A DNA stretch of 64,000 nt, taken from positions 1-64,000 of the forward strand of contig JAGOSY010000026.1 in NCBI GenBank assembly GCA_018062085.1, written 5' to 3'. Within the stretch, counting starts at the first letter, position 1; every line of letters begins with the position of its first letter. Both the position numbers and the translations under genes were made by a program. The stretch comes from a bacterium (lineage in GTDB: Bacteria > Cyanobacteriota > Vampirovibrionia > Obscuribacterales > Obscuribacteraceae). The notes below the pieces were generated by a model that was given only the letters and a program-made list of their open reading frames with translations, had not been told where the DNA came from and did no database searches. This document shows, piece by piece, positions 53,304-61,910 of this stretch.

Positions 53304-54539
53304 CTAAATCAGCCGGGCACAATTCGATTTTATTGCTTTCTCAATGAACTTCACTGTTTCAGTTCTGATTGGAAATTCACCTGTAAAGTCAGTAAAGTTC
53401 TCTGCTACAGTGACAATTCGCTCAATTGATTGCACCGCCAATGGTTCTGCAATGCCTGTCTTATTCGCTAACTCAAGTAGATGTTTGCGTGCAGGAGCGC
53501 GTGCTTCGCCGCAAATATCTAACTGATGCTCACTGCGTGGTCCTTCGCTGAAGGTTAAATCATAGCCTGGGGAAACCTTCCAGCTGCCATCTCTATCCAT
53601 GAGGAATGAGAAGTTTTTCGAGTGGTCATCTCGGTTGTTGAACACCACATTGAACACACACCTTTCAAAAGCTTGCAGCACCTCTCGTACATCACGAGTC
53701 ATAAGCCGAGTCAAGCGCAAAAGAGCAACATAGTCGAGCTGCGGAATTCTAAAGTCTAGATGGGCGGCCCCCGCTGCTGTATGCATGGGGATGCGCATAC
53801 CGTTCAGGCGGTCGAAGCGTTCAATACCAAATGCTGAAAGCTCCTTGCCAAGGTCGAAATACTCCATAATTGGTGCCCTAATTCCGCTGGCGTTGGCGAT
53901 GCGTCCATACATTGCTTCCACAGCACACACCTCCTTGTGCTCACGCTGTGCGGGAAATTTGACCAGCATCGGTATTCCAGCACCAGTCTCCGAATTGCAC
54001 ATGCGATTGCTCTGGCGATCGAAGTTCACTAGCACTTTAGGCCGAGCGCCGTGCGGAGAACCGCCTAGCAACACTAATTTGCGCAATAGCACTTCACTCT
54101 CATTATCTTGTTCTTCTTCTATTACCTGGCGAACATCTCTGGCAAGATCCAACAATTGCACGTCTGCTAAGGTCAATGTTTCGCCATCGCTTGGTTCGAA
54201 TGTGAGAGCACCCATGGCCTTATCGCCAATCAAAGCCAGTCGATCTAGCGGCGATATCTGCTTAAGGTTTCTTCCCAGCTTGCGAAAGAGCCTGTCCATC
54301 AAGAACATGCCCCAGCCGTCCGGTAACGCATCACTAAATAGGCCAGGCAGTCGATGCTGATGTTCGGGGAAATTACCGAAAGATTTCTCGCTCAGTGCTA
54401 GCTTGAATGGCGAGAGTTGTAGACCGCGTTCAATTGCTAGTTTTGAATATTCGAAAAGAAGATCGCTACTGCCATCAGCGAGCACTCCCAGCTCAAATCG
54501 CTCGCCCCAGCCCGTATAGATCACGTTCAGCTTCTTCAT
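53304..54539 (-). CDS. hipA: HipA-like kinase toxin (second copy)
   Basis: A 411-residue HipA-family protein. The N-terminal domain includes LFSDALPDGWGMFLMD and a Gly/Ser loop LGGSPHGARPKVLV. The kinase core has the catalytic loop NNRDDHSKN (D304, N309) and metal motif PGYDLTF (D327). It differs widely from the 618-1850 copy (for example RDDHSKNF against GDMHLKNW), so the two are separate subfamilies, not a recent duplication. It overlaps its antitoxin gene by 4 nt. Confidence 0.9.
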   Translation of the reverse strand: MKKLNVIYTGWGERFELGVLADGSSDLLFEYSKLAIERGLQLSPFKLALSEKSFGNFPEHQHRLPGLFSDALPDGWGMFLMDRLFRKLGRNLKQISPLDRLALIGDKAMGALTFEPSDGETLTLADVQLLDLARDVRQVIEEEQDNESEVLLRKLVLLGGSPHGARPKVLVNFDRQSNRMCNSETGAGIPMLVKFPAQREHKEVCAVEAMYGRIANASGIRAPIMEYFDLGKELSAFGIERFDRLNGMRIPMHTAAGAAHLDFRIPQLDYVALLRLTRLMTRDVREVLQAFERCVFNVVFNNRDDHSKNFSFLMDRDGSWKVSPGYDLTFSEGPRSEHQLDICGEARAPARKHLLELANKTGIAEPLAVQSIERIVTVAENFTDFTGEFPIRTETVKFIEKAIKSNCARLI

Positions 54540-54841
54540 GTGGAGGGTCTCCGCGAAGCTCGTTGGCGTCTTAGTTCAGCCTGTTCCATGGCCTTGATCG
54601 ATTTTGGCCGTAACTCAAAGAGATTTGTCATTGAGTCTATGAGACCTAGAGCCATCGCTAAGCGCAAGAACAGGTCGAAGGTGCCACGCCCAGAACGCTC
54701 GAAGTTACGGAGTGCGCGCTCGGAAACACCTGCACGTGCGGCTAACTCGCTTTGCTGCAGGTTCTCAGCCAATCGGTGAGCACGAATTCGGTTGCCGAAC
54801 TCGTGAGCGATCTCGTCAGGTGTAGCTAAATCAAACTGCAT
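54536..54841 (-). CDS. hipB: HipB-like Xre-family antitoxin (second copy)
   Basis: A 101-residue protein with an Xre-type HTH (about residues 15-65: RLAENLQQSELAARAGVSE, RALRNFERSG). It precedes hipA with an ATGA overlap. A weak inverted repeat GGTTA-N17-TAACC sits just upstream (54851-54877) and may be the operator. It is the expected repressor and neutraliser of the kinase. Confidence 0.88.
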   Translation of the reverse strand: MQFDLATPDEIAHEFGNRIRAHRLAENLQQSELAARAGVSERALRNFERSGRGTFDLFLRLAMALGLIDSMTNLFELRPKSIKAMEQAELRRQRASRRPST

Positions 54842-55105
54842 ATTTGTGCCGGTTATTCCGTTTTTAGGTGCTTAACCAGTAAAATTCTACCAGTTGCGAG
54901 CTACCTTGGCAATTGCTTAACTTGCATCTCTGCCGGGCGCAAAATGCTTGGTTTATTGGAAAATGACTGTAATGTATTAAGGGCACTAAGGCAGGTAGAG
55001 ATTGGCAAAGCTTTTTGCAGAGGCTTTGGCAATCGAGAAGGTAAGCTGCCAGAGGCTATCTAGTCATTTTGCGCCATGCAAAATTCAAAAATGGCTGAGG
55101 TCGAT

Positions 55106-55375
55106 ATGAGTAAGTTTCTGTTTAAGGTTGCTGATGTTTTTCAAATTACACGCGGCTTAGTTGTTCAGGCAGATCGTCTCTACGATGATTTGGACAAGGA
55201 CTATGGTGCGGGAGGTCGCCTAAAGTTAACTCGTCCAGATGGGTCAACAGTAGAAACCGACAGTTGGATAGAAAGATTCGTGCCCTCAAATTTTGGCAGG
55301 CCGGCGTGCGTTCTTGTAGAGAAAACCCTGAGTAAGACCGATGTGCCGGTCGGAACTGAAATATGGTTAGTCTAA
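55106..55375 (+). CDS. Small beta-barrel-like hypothetical protein
   Basis: 89 residues from ATG 55106, which has GAGG upstream; ATG 55076 lacks one. The pattern FKVADVFQITRGLVVQAD, LKLTRPDGSTVETD and DVPVGTEIWLV looks like a translation-factor domain-2 barrel, as in EF-Tu. It ends with a motif shared with the next gene (DVPxGxxV). It may be an immunity-type or regulatory protein. Not named. Confidence 0.6.
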   Translation: MSKFLFKVADVFQITRGLVVQADRLYDDLDKDYGAGGRLKLTRPDGSTVETDSWIERFVPSNFGRPACVLVEKTLSKTDVPVGTEIWLV

Positions 55376-55491
55376 ATCGCAAAACTTCGGTGCCTGTGGT
55401 CGATGATTTCTGGTCTCAAAGACTGCTCAGCAGCTCGTAATACGCAATATTGAGGTGTTGAAGCGGGTTCCTCCGGATACAGGTGGATAGC

Positions 55492-55872
55492 ATGGTAGAT
55501 AATCTATTCAAGCCATATTTTAGGGTAAAAGAGACATACGAAGAACATGGTCACTTGATTCTCGTAGCGGATACTACAGACTCGGCTTTAGCAAAAACGC
55601 TCGAAGAAATTGAGATAAGACGGGTTGGAAAGCCTGCATTAAGGATTCAAGCCAATTTGATAAAATTCTGGGGGAGAGATCCAAACGTTAGAGCGCCGCT
55701 ATGTTTAGCTGTGTCAGGATTGAAGCCTCAAGATGTACCTGCAGGGTCTCAAGTGTGCCGCCAGGAGTCAGAGCCCGTTCGGATTGGACGTAAACGATAT
55801 GAGCGGATAGAGCTTACAGAAGCTGATCCGATCCCGGCACCAAAGCCTGCAACAGAAAAGCCAACCGCCTAA
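55492..55872 (+). CDS. Small beta-barrel-like hypothetical protein, possible paralogue of 55106
   Basis: 126 residues from ATG 55492 with AGGTGG at 7 nt. FRVKETYEEHGHLILVAD, LRIQANLIKFWG and LKPQDVPAGSQV follow the same strand order as the 55106 protein, with a Pro/Ala/Lys tail. A 117-nt gap separates the two on the same strand. Function unknown. Confidence 0.58.
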   Translation: MVDNLFKPYFRVKETYEEHGHLILVADTTDSALAKTLEEIEIRRVGKPALRIQANLIKFWGRDPNVRAPLCLAVSGLKPQDVPAGSQVCRQESEPVRIGRKRYERIELTEADPIPAPKPATEKPTA

Positions 55873-55898
55873 GTGCGGGATGTTGTGATACCAGGTCA

Positions 55899-55923
55899 TT
55901 TTTGCAGGCGGCGCCTGCAAAAA
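55899..55923. repeat. Perfect inverted repeat, 11-bp arms
   Basis: TTTTTGCAGGC-GGC-GCCTGCAAAAA. The T-run is on the 5' side and the A-run on the 3' side in both orientations, so it lacks the 3' U-tract of an intrinsic terminator. It lies between the convergent genes ending at 55872 and 56030. Confidence 0.85.
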
Positions 55924-56029
55924 TGCAGAATTTGGATAACTTTCGGCAAAAGCCTTCATGTAACACCGGTTTCTAGCCGAAAAACCTTTTACCTCGGGAA
56001 TTGCTGATTTTAGACCAAGCGCCAGCCTC

Positions 56030-57469
56030 TCACTTCGCGAAACGCTGTTCCAAATAATTACCAATCTCTTCCCTCTGCCACCATTGACCAGTAGAGAAAA
56101 GCACTGCTGGTTTAGTGAACTTGTATTTGTATAACTTCACTCTCAAATACTTTGGTGGCTCGCTAAATGGATTTGTTTTGAGCAGTTTTAAAACAGTCTT
56201 GTCACCCTGAGCAAGTGCGCTCAAGAAGTGCACAAACCAACGGTCTGGGCCACCACCGCCTTCGGCTCTCAGAGCTTCGAACCACATTTGCCAATCTAGA
56301 CGAGGCATATAAGGCGCTACTACTGGCGGTGCGCACTTAAGATCGCCCACTTTGTAGTGAAATTCATAGGCTTTATATTCAACGCCGTCATTGCTTCCTT
56401 CAATTATCAACTCCGGCCGCTCTCTGGTCATAACAGCAAAGAGGCCATAGGTTGATGACACACCGAAGTTTTGGCAAAGACCATAGACTGCGCCCAGTGG
56501 TGAGGGCAAAATAGCGAAGAGGTCACGACCCAATACTGTCAGGCTGATACTAATTGCACTGGCAAATGCAATTAGTGAAAAGGCAGAATAAGCAACTAGT
56601 TTTTCAATGATTACCGTCAAACTATGGGTATTGTCCTGAGCGTGTCTATTCACCTTAGCTAGCCACTGCTCAATAAAAGACAACTTGGAAAACTTGAAGA
56701 GTCTTTCTAATGCGCTGTCAGTCACTAGCGATAGGCAGAGCACCGCACTAAGAAAATTGAAAAAGCCGTAGTTGCCAGTCAAGGCAATTGCTATCTGTAG
56801 CTGGCAAAAAACCGCGGCAGCAAACAAACGCGCCCTTGTTCCGGCAAAGACAAAGAAGGGAACGACAATTTCAATAGCAAGCGCAATAGCGCATGCCGCC
56901 TTGCTCAAGCCTAACGGCAGAGCATTACAAAGGAAAGCCAATGGATTTGGCAGGGGCTGAGTCTCGAAGTGATATGTGAGGGCTGTAAGAGAGAGCCAAC
57001 TCGAATCACTAACAGCTTCGCTGACGATTTTGACAAAGCCAGAAGAAAACATCAAACGAAAAGTCAGCCAGACAAGAGCGATAATAGCTATCTTTGAGGT
57101 TCTTTCACTAAACGAAAAGTAACGATTACGCCCGAGAAATATTGAAATGAACCCTGCTTCCAAAAGCAAGATATCCCACTGAAACGACAAGAACTCTTGA
57201 CCAGCAGAAACAATATGAAGATAGGCCAGATAGAGAAGAAAGAGTACAACCGGCTCTGCTATGCCAAAGAAAAGCAAGCCCGAGAGTAGGCAGCCGCCAC
57301 TGCAAACTGCCAGAAGCAAGTTATAGTTAGCAACCGGTGCAATACCATCAATTGAATACAAACCCTCGAGCTGAGGCAGTAGCCCGGCAAAAGCGCACAA
57401 ATAAACCAAGGCCAATAGCCGCAGATAAAGAGCTACTGTCAATTTTATAGGCTGACTGCTGAGGGCCAT
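56030..57469 (-). CDS. Lipase maturation factor (LMF1/2) family membrane protein
   Basis: 479 residues from ATG 57469 (AGGTGA 6 nt upstream). There are eight or more TM helices. Family motifs are FQWDILLLEAGF, FRLMFSSGFVKI, TYHFETQPLPNP and LTGNYGFFNFL, and the C-terminal soluble part has MPRLDWQMWFEA and PPKYLRVKLYKY. In animals LMF1 helps dimeric lipases fold in the ER; in bacteria the role is unknown. A helicase-like gene lies upstream on the same strand (48 nt gap). Confidence 0.9.
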   Translation of the reverse strand: MALSSQPIKLTVALYLRLLALVYLCAFAGLLPQLEGLYSIDGIAPVANYNLLLAVCSGGCLLSGLLFFGIAEPVVLFLLYLAYLHIVSAGQEFLSFQWDILLLEAGFISIFLGRNRYFSFSERTSKIAIIALVWLTFRLMFSSGFVKIVSEAVSDSSWLSLTALTYHFETQPLPNPLAFLCNALPLGLSKAACAIALAIEIVVPFFVFAGTRARLFAAAVFCQLQIAIALTGNYGFFNFLSAVLCLSLVTDSALERLFKFSKLSFIEQWLAKVNRHAQDNTHSLTVIIEKLVAYSAFSLIAFASAISISLTVLGRDLFAILPSPLGAVYGLCQNFGVSSTYGLFAVMTRERPELIIEGSNDGVEYKAYEFHYKVGDLKCAPPVVAPYMPRLDWQMWFEALRAEGGGGPDRWFVHFLSALAQGDKTVLKLLKTNPFSEPPKYLRVKLYKYKFTKPAVLFSTGQWWQREEIGNYLEQRFAK

Positions 57470-57517
57470 TGGGCTCACCTAAAGTCTAGATATGAATTGA
57501 GATTCTACAGCAGTAGC

Positions 57518-59293
57518 TCATGGCTTTTGCTCAAAGCCAGGCAAAATCTCTGAGGTGGCCAGGGTAGTTATTTCGCGTGGCAATAACTTTGTCATTGTTT
57601 CTTCTCGACCAACAATAATGAGCTTCTCTGTGGCCCTCCCCCAGACCAAGTAGCAGAAATATTGAAACTTCCAATCGCTCAATTTCTCTACTTCATCAAA
57701 GAGATCAATAAGAATCACTACTTTTGCAGTTAGTGCCCGAAATTGAAAGAGTGACGTTTCAAGCAGAGCCGCTCTAGCGCTTGGCTTGACAGGCTGCTGA
57801 CTAACTTTTACTCCACCAGCAAATTTGAACCGATGGCTCTTGTCGCTGCAAGCGCTAAGTATCGCTAGATCATTTGGGCGATATTGCCCTGTACTCAAAA
57901 GGTTATCAACAAGAAATTGCACGGCATCGGTCTGCTCTTCAACAGAGCTGACCTCGTACAGTTCAGTGGTTTCATTGCTAGCTAAGAGATCAAGATTGCT
58001 CTTAAAACTTACTTTTAAATCTATAGTTGTTGCGGCTTGGGGAACAACGCTATTGCGGTTAAAGGCAAGAAGTTGAGGGTCATAGCAGAAGACGAAAATG
58101 CCCTTGGCTTGGTCTTTGAGGCTGTGTTTGAGTGCCCGCCACAAATTGGTACCAAAGCTGTGGCCTTCGTCGACAATGATGGCATCAAACTTTAGCTCTG
58201 GATGCAAGCGATTGGCTTCAAGCAATAATTCCGGAAAAATTTCGTTGAAGATTTTTGTGCTTCTGAACCTCGGGGGAGTTAGATTGGCTGTCAATGCCGC
58301 TGAATGGCAAAGTGCATGAAATGTTGAGATTGTCAGAGAACCATTCTTAGCCATATCACTATCACTCTTTAATCCAAGCTCTGGTTCAAAGTGAATCTTC
58401 CTCTTAGTCTCTTGATCGCGCAGATATTGTTCATACTGAAAGCGCAACTGGGCAGCTAGCAGCCTTGAATGGGTCACCAGTAATACTTTTTGCCCTTGCG
58501 ACAATTTCAATGCGACCTCGCTAGCAATTGAGGTCTTGCCTGTGCCAGTGCCACCGACAATATTTACAGTGTTGTCTGCAGTAAGTGCCCAGAGAGTTTT
58601 TTGCACTAATCGAGGAACCTCAATCTCCGGTGAGATTTTGCTTGAAATCGTCCACTGTCCTTCGCTAGGGCCAATTGGCATAAACGAATGCTTTTGTTGC
58701 AGCATGGCTTGATAGAGGCCGGAGTTCTTGAATAATGCCAATTCTTGGCGCAAGATTTGCTCAACTAGCTGGCGTACATTTGATGCCTGAAGACGGGCTT
58801 TCAGTCTTATTGTTGCTTGTTTCACTTCAGCAGCGGAAAGTTTGAGTTGAACGGAGATGGCCGTATTGGAGCTAGGGCTATGAATAAAACCAGATCCAGT
58901 GTGCCCATAAAAGCCAAAGTATATTTGTGAAATTTCGAAGAGGCGCTTGCCTTCATCTGTAATTGTCATACTCTGCTTTAGGCCTTGCAGAAGGCCTGCA
59001 CATAAAGGGGCGAAGGCCAGGTGCTTTAGCAAGTTTATTGTAGTGCTATCGCATTGAATTTTCTCCAAGAGATCAATCAATGTCAGTGGCTTTGTGGAAC
59101 TATAGATAGTTGCGAGCATGCGCTCTAGAGCTTTCAGCTCAAGCATTTGTGCCAGATTCTTTATGATCAATGTCGGTTGTGATTTTACGTGGTCAACTTC
59201 ACCCAGTGCAGAATCTAAAAGCGGTTCGTGCTCTGTTTCATCGTCAAGTGACGACAAACACGACTGAGCGGCAACAAGGCTACTTATATCCAT
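57518..59293 (-). CDS. SF1-helicase-like P-loop ATPase
   Basis: A 591-residue protein with AGGAG before ATG 59293. The N-terminal 220 residues are helical and not recognised. Then come Walker A GGTGTGKTSIA, motif Ia-like VLLVTHSRLLAAQL, Walker B IIVDEGHSF (DEGH), and a C-terminal part (ALTAKVVILIDLFDE, VWGRATEKLIIVG) matching the UvrD/DUF2075 type of superfamily 1. No nuclease domain. It probably remodels nucleic acid or nucleoprotein. Two palindromes lie in its short upstream region. Confidence 0.83.
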   Translation of the reverse strand: MDISSLVAAQSCLSSLDDETEHEPLLDSALGEVDHVKSQPTLIIKNLAQMLELKALERMLATIYSSTKPLTLIDLLEKIQCDSTTINLLKHLAFAPLCAGLLQGLKQSMTITDEGKRLFEISQIYFGFYGHTGSGFIHSPSSNTAISVQLKLSAAEVKQATIRLKARLQASNVRQLVEQILRQELALFKNSGLYQAMLQQKHSFMPIGPSEGQWTISSKISPEIEVPRLVQKTLWALTADNTVNIVGGTGTGKTSIASEVALKLSQGQKVLLVTHSRLLAAQLRFQYEQYLRDQETKRKIHFEPELGLKSDSDMAKNGSLTISTFHALCHSAALTANLTPPRFRSTKIFNEIFPELLLEANRLHPELKFDAIIVDEGHSFGTNLWRALKHSLKDQAKGIFVFCYDPQLLAFNRNSVVPQAATTIDLKVSFKSNLDLLASNETTELYEVSSVEEQTDAVQFLVDNLLSTGQYRPNDLAILSACSDKSHRFKFAGGVKVSQQPVKPSARAALLETSLFQFRALTAKVVILIDLFDEVEKLSDWKFQYFCYLVWGRATEKLIIVGREETMTKLLPREITTLATSEILPGFEQKP

Positions 59294-59300
59294 TGGTTTC

Positions 59301-59329
59301 TCTCCTAATTGTTACCCAATAATAGGAGA
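59301..59329. promoter_or_regulatory. Inverted repeat covering the ribosome-binding site of the helicase-like gene
   Basis: TCTCCTA-N15-TAGGAGA. The left arm contains the complement of the AGGAGA Shine-Dalgarno of the minus-strand gene at 57518-59293. In the mRNA the far arm could pair with the Shine-Dalgarno and hide it, so this may be translational control. Confidence 0.45.
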
Positions 59330-59345
59330 GGTATAGTTTTCAATC

Positions 59346-59363
59346 ACTGTGCAAGTGCACAGT
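59346..59363. promoter_or_regulatory. 18-bp palindrome, candidate operator
   Basis: ACTGTGCA-AG-TGCACAGT is a near-perfect palindrome (8-bp arms) 53-70 bp upstream of the helicase-like gene, in the 97-bp gap after the TPR gene. It has the size and symmetry of a dimeric regulator site and does not match an operator I know. Confidence 0.55.
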
Positions 59364-59390
59364 CTTAGCTCACAAATTTAGCTCTTAAAT

Positions 59391-60566
59391 CTAGTCGCTG
59401 CTTTTGCTTTTTGACTTCTTCTTATTCTGCGAAGACTCGGCATTGATCATCTGTTCCATTGTCATTGAGCCAATTGAACTAGACGAATCAGTTGCCTTTA
59501 TCTGCGACACAGGTTTTGTTTGAGGCTCATCTGCTTTTGCGGCCTGTGTGGCTACAGGGGCTGCTGAACTTTTAGCGGTATCTGGTTCAGCGCTTCCTGC
59601 CGCAAAATGACTGGCTAGAGCACTAGCCTCTTCACTCTTTCCTTCTTTGGCGAGAAAAGCCCCATATGATTTAAGAAACTCTGCTTGTACTTCCTGGTAG
59701 CCAGGTTTAGTTTTGTCAGATTGATCTAGGTTTGCTTGAAGACTCTTGTAGATAGAGTCTGTGTCAACTTTTCCCACAGCACTCGAAGTATTGGCCCATT
59801 GCAATCGAGCCTTCAATGCAGCTAGATTCGACGCGCCAAACTGTCGTTCTTTTATTTGAGCAACTTGTTGAAAGCAAGATAAGGCGTCTTTGGGATTACC
59901 ATTATCGTTATACAGTGCCCCTAGTTTGGCCAATGTATCTAGTCGTTCAAAACTGCCTGAGCCCTGCTTCTTTGCAATATATACAAGAGCATTCTTGTAG
60001 CAAGCTTCTGATTCTGAGACATGCTTTTGCTTGGCATAAATCTCTCCCATTAATGTCAACATTGTCGGCATCATCGGGTCGTCGTAGCCCCAAATTGAAT
60101 TGCGGGTGTTGATAGCTTCTCGCAAATTGGTTTCAGCACCTTTCAAATCTTGCGGCTTGGCTGCCATCTTTGCTTTCGCCTGTTCAAATTGCCTTAGGGC
60201 TTGAGCGCCAAGTATTTGTGCTTTCTTCGGGTCGACGGTGACGGTACCTAAAGCATCAACTGAAGTAGCTGGAGAAGAATTCGAGAATTGCGACGGTGGC
60301 GCCCCTGGTGCTTCCGACACACTACTTGTATTACTAGCGCTATTGCCCGGAAATTTGTTGCCAATAGAACGATAAGGGTTGGTAAGCATATTGACGGTGT
60401 TGCCACTGGGAACCCCCTTGGGCATTGCCATCAAGCCACCATATTCCATCATAGCTTGGGCCATGGCTTGCTCTGGGGCGAACACCAGGCTGGCCAAAAG
60501 TAAAGGGGTAAGAGCCATTAATGACCCTGCCTTCTGGAGGCCAAATCTAGCCGTCTTTACTCTCAT
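59391..60566 (-). CDS. Secreted TPR protein
   Basis: 391 residues from ATG 60566 (GTG 60578 also in frame). The signal peptide ends near AMA-QA (about residue 37). A disordered Asn/Ser/Pro stretch is followed by tetratricopeptide units over about 120-300, of the kinesin-light-chain type (MLTLMGEIYAKQKHVSESEACYKNAL; ALYNDNGNPKDALSCFQQV). The Ser/Lys-rich tail is low complexity. It probably forms protein contacts in the envelope. Confidence 0.82.
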   Translation of the reverse strand: MRVKTARFGLQKAGSLMALTPLLLASLVFAPEQAMAQAMMEYGGLMAMPKGVPSGNTVNMLTNPYRSIGNKFPGNSASNTSSVSEAPGAPPSQFSNSSPATSVDALGTVTVDPKKAQILGAQALRQFEQAKAKMAAKPQDLKGAETNLREAINTRNSIWGYDDPMMPTMLTLMGEIYAKQKHVSESEACYKNALVYIAKKQGSGSFERLDTLAKLGALYNDNGNPKDALSCFQQVAQIKERQFGASNLAALKARLQWANTSSAVGKVDTDSIYKSLQANLDQSDKTKPGYQEVQAEFLKSYGAFLAKEGKSEEASALASHFAAGSAEPDTAKSSAAPVATQAAKADEPQTKPVSQIKATDSSSSIGSMTMEQMINAESSQNKKKSKSKSSD

Positions 60567-60737
60567 CTGACAATGCACCTCTGAAATTCAACCAAACCGA
60601 TCTATAACTATATGCCAATTATCCCCACGGGTTAACAGAGCATGTGAGTTAACCTCAAGCTATATTAACTAAGGGTAGAATGTCCATTTACGTGGAAAAT
60701 TATATTAGTCAGTTAGACAATCACTTAGGTAGCCATT

Positions 60738-61874
60738 GTGACTAGTAACTATAAGTCTGTGCGGGTCGGCGAGCTTCTTGTAGATGCTCAGATTATCAGT
60801 TCTTCTGAGATGACCGAGGCTATTCAAGTCTCTAAGCGCCTCGGAGTGCCAATAGGTCGCGTACTGATGATGAGTGGCAGTGTGCGTCAAGACGAGTTAG
60901 CAGGGTCGCTGCAAGTGCAGCCATTAATCCGCGAAGGGCAAATTCCTTACGATGCCGCAATCAGCGCTTTGAGGCGTGTTCATCAGTTGCGCATTAGTAT
61001 TGCTGACGCCTTTGCTCAAGAAGACCTTAGGCCAGACATTGAAGACAATCCAGAGTATTTGGGCGAGCTTCTGCTCGATTCAAACCTTGTGGCTCCTGAT
61101 GATATGGAACGCGCCATTCAAACCAGTATGAGTTCAGGCATACCCTTGGGTAGCGCTCTAGTTTTGCAAGGAATACTCTCCCCAGCGCTGTTCCCTTCGC
61201 TGCAACGTATTCAAAAGCAGTTAATTGAAGGAGTTTTGACCCGAGAGGACGGTATTAAGGAAGTGCAAGATACTTTCGTGCTTTGGCTTAAGGCCGAAGA
61301 ATCAAAAGAAAAAGTAGCAGCTCCCTTGCAGGGTAAAGACACGATTGCTGCCGAAGATACTTATGCCACACCAAAAACCGAACCGCTGCGAGGCAACGGC
61401 GGCCATAACTCCTATGGCCATCATGTAGAAGCAACCACCGAGGCTGCCGAAATCAAGGCTGCACCGGCCAAACCATCTGAAGCCGTTGCTGATGTAAGGC
61501 TTGTCGATTTACTTAAAAGTGCCGGCGTCTTCAGTCAGGCTGATGTGCAGCGCAATTATGAGGCCATGCTCAAAGACCCTATTCGCTCTGGCCGTTTTTA
61601 TGTTGAGTTGGGCCTTATTGATGAAGAAGATATGAAAAGAGCCTTGCGCAGTCACGCTTTATTGACAAGAGGCAATCTAACCAAAGAAGAGGCTATTTTT
61701 GCGCTCAATAGCTCTAGAACCACTGAATTTGAAAAAAAAATTTCAGGCACAGATAGCGTCAAAGTACAACGCTACATGGATAAACAGTGGCGAGGCAAAG
61801 CAACCAAGGTAATTGGTGGAGCACTGTTTGGAGCATTAGTGGCTGGTCTAACATTCTCAAACCGCAAGAAGTAG
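60738..61874 (+). CDS. Stand-alone GspE/MshE N-domain repeat protein
   Basis: 378 residues from GTG 60738. Three related modules of the pilus-ATPase N-terminal type occur: residues about 5-60 (VRVGELLVDAQIISSSEM), about 110-165 (LGELLLDSNLVAPDDM) and about 250-310 (RLVDLLKSAGVFSQADV). A C-terminal hydrophobic helix (IGGALFGALVAGLTF) would anchor it in the membrane. No ATPase domain. In MshE this type of domain binds c-di-GMP; here the key residues are not certain. It is related in theme to 41682-43271. Confidence 0.8.
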   Translation: MTSNYKSVRVGELLVDAQIISSSEMTEAIQVSKRLGVPIGRVLMMSGSVRQDELAGSLQVQPLIREGQIPYDAAISALRRVHQLRISIADAFAQEDLRPDIEDNPEYLGELLLDSNLVAPDDMERAIQTSMSSGIPLGSALVLQGILSPALFPSLQRIQKQLIEGVLTREDGIKEVQDTFVLWLKAEESKEKVAAPLQGKDTIAAEDTYATPKTEPLRGNGGHNSYGHHVEATTEAAEIKAAPAKPSEAVADVRLVDLLKSAGVFSQADVQRNYEAMLKDPIRSGRFYVELGLIDEEDMKRALRSHALLTRGNLTKEEAIFALNSSRTTEFEKKISGTDSVKVQRYMDKQWRGKATKVIGGALFGALVAGLTFSNRKK

Positions 61875-61910
61875 GTCTCTTCAAACAAATATTTTTATTA
61901 GTGCCGCAAA

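Noticed and set aside
55899..55923. Inverted repeat considered as a bidirectional terminator for the convergent genes.
   Set aside because: The bases after the stem are A-rich on both strands, so no 3' U-tract exists in either transcript.
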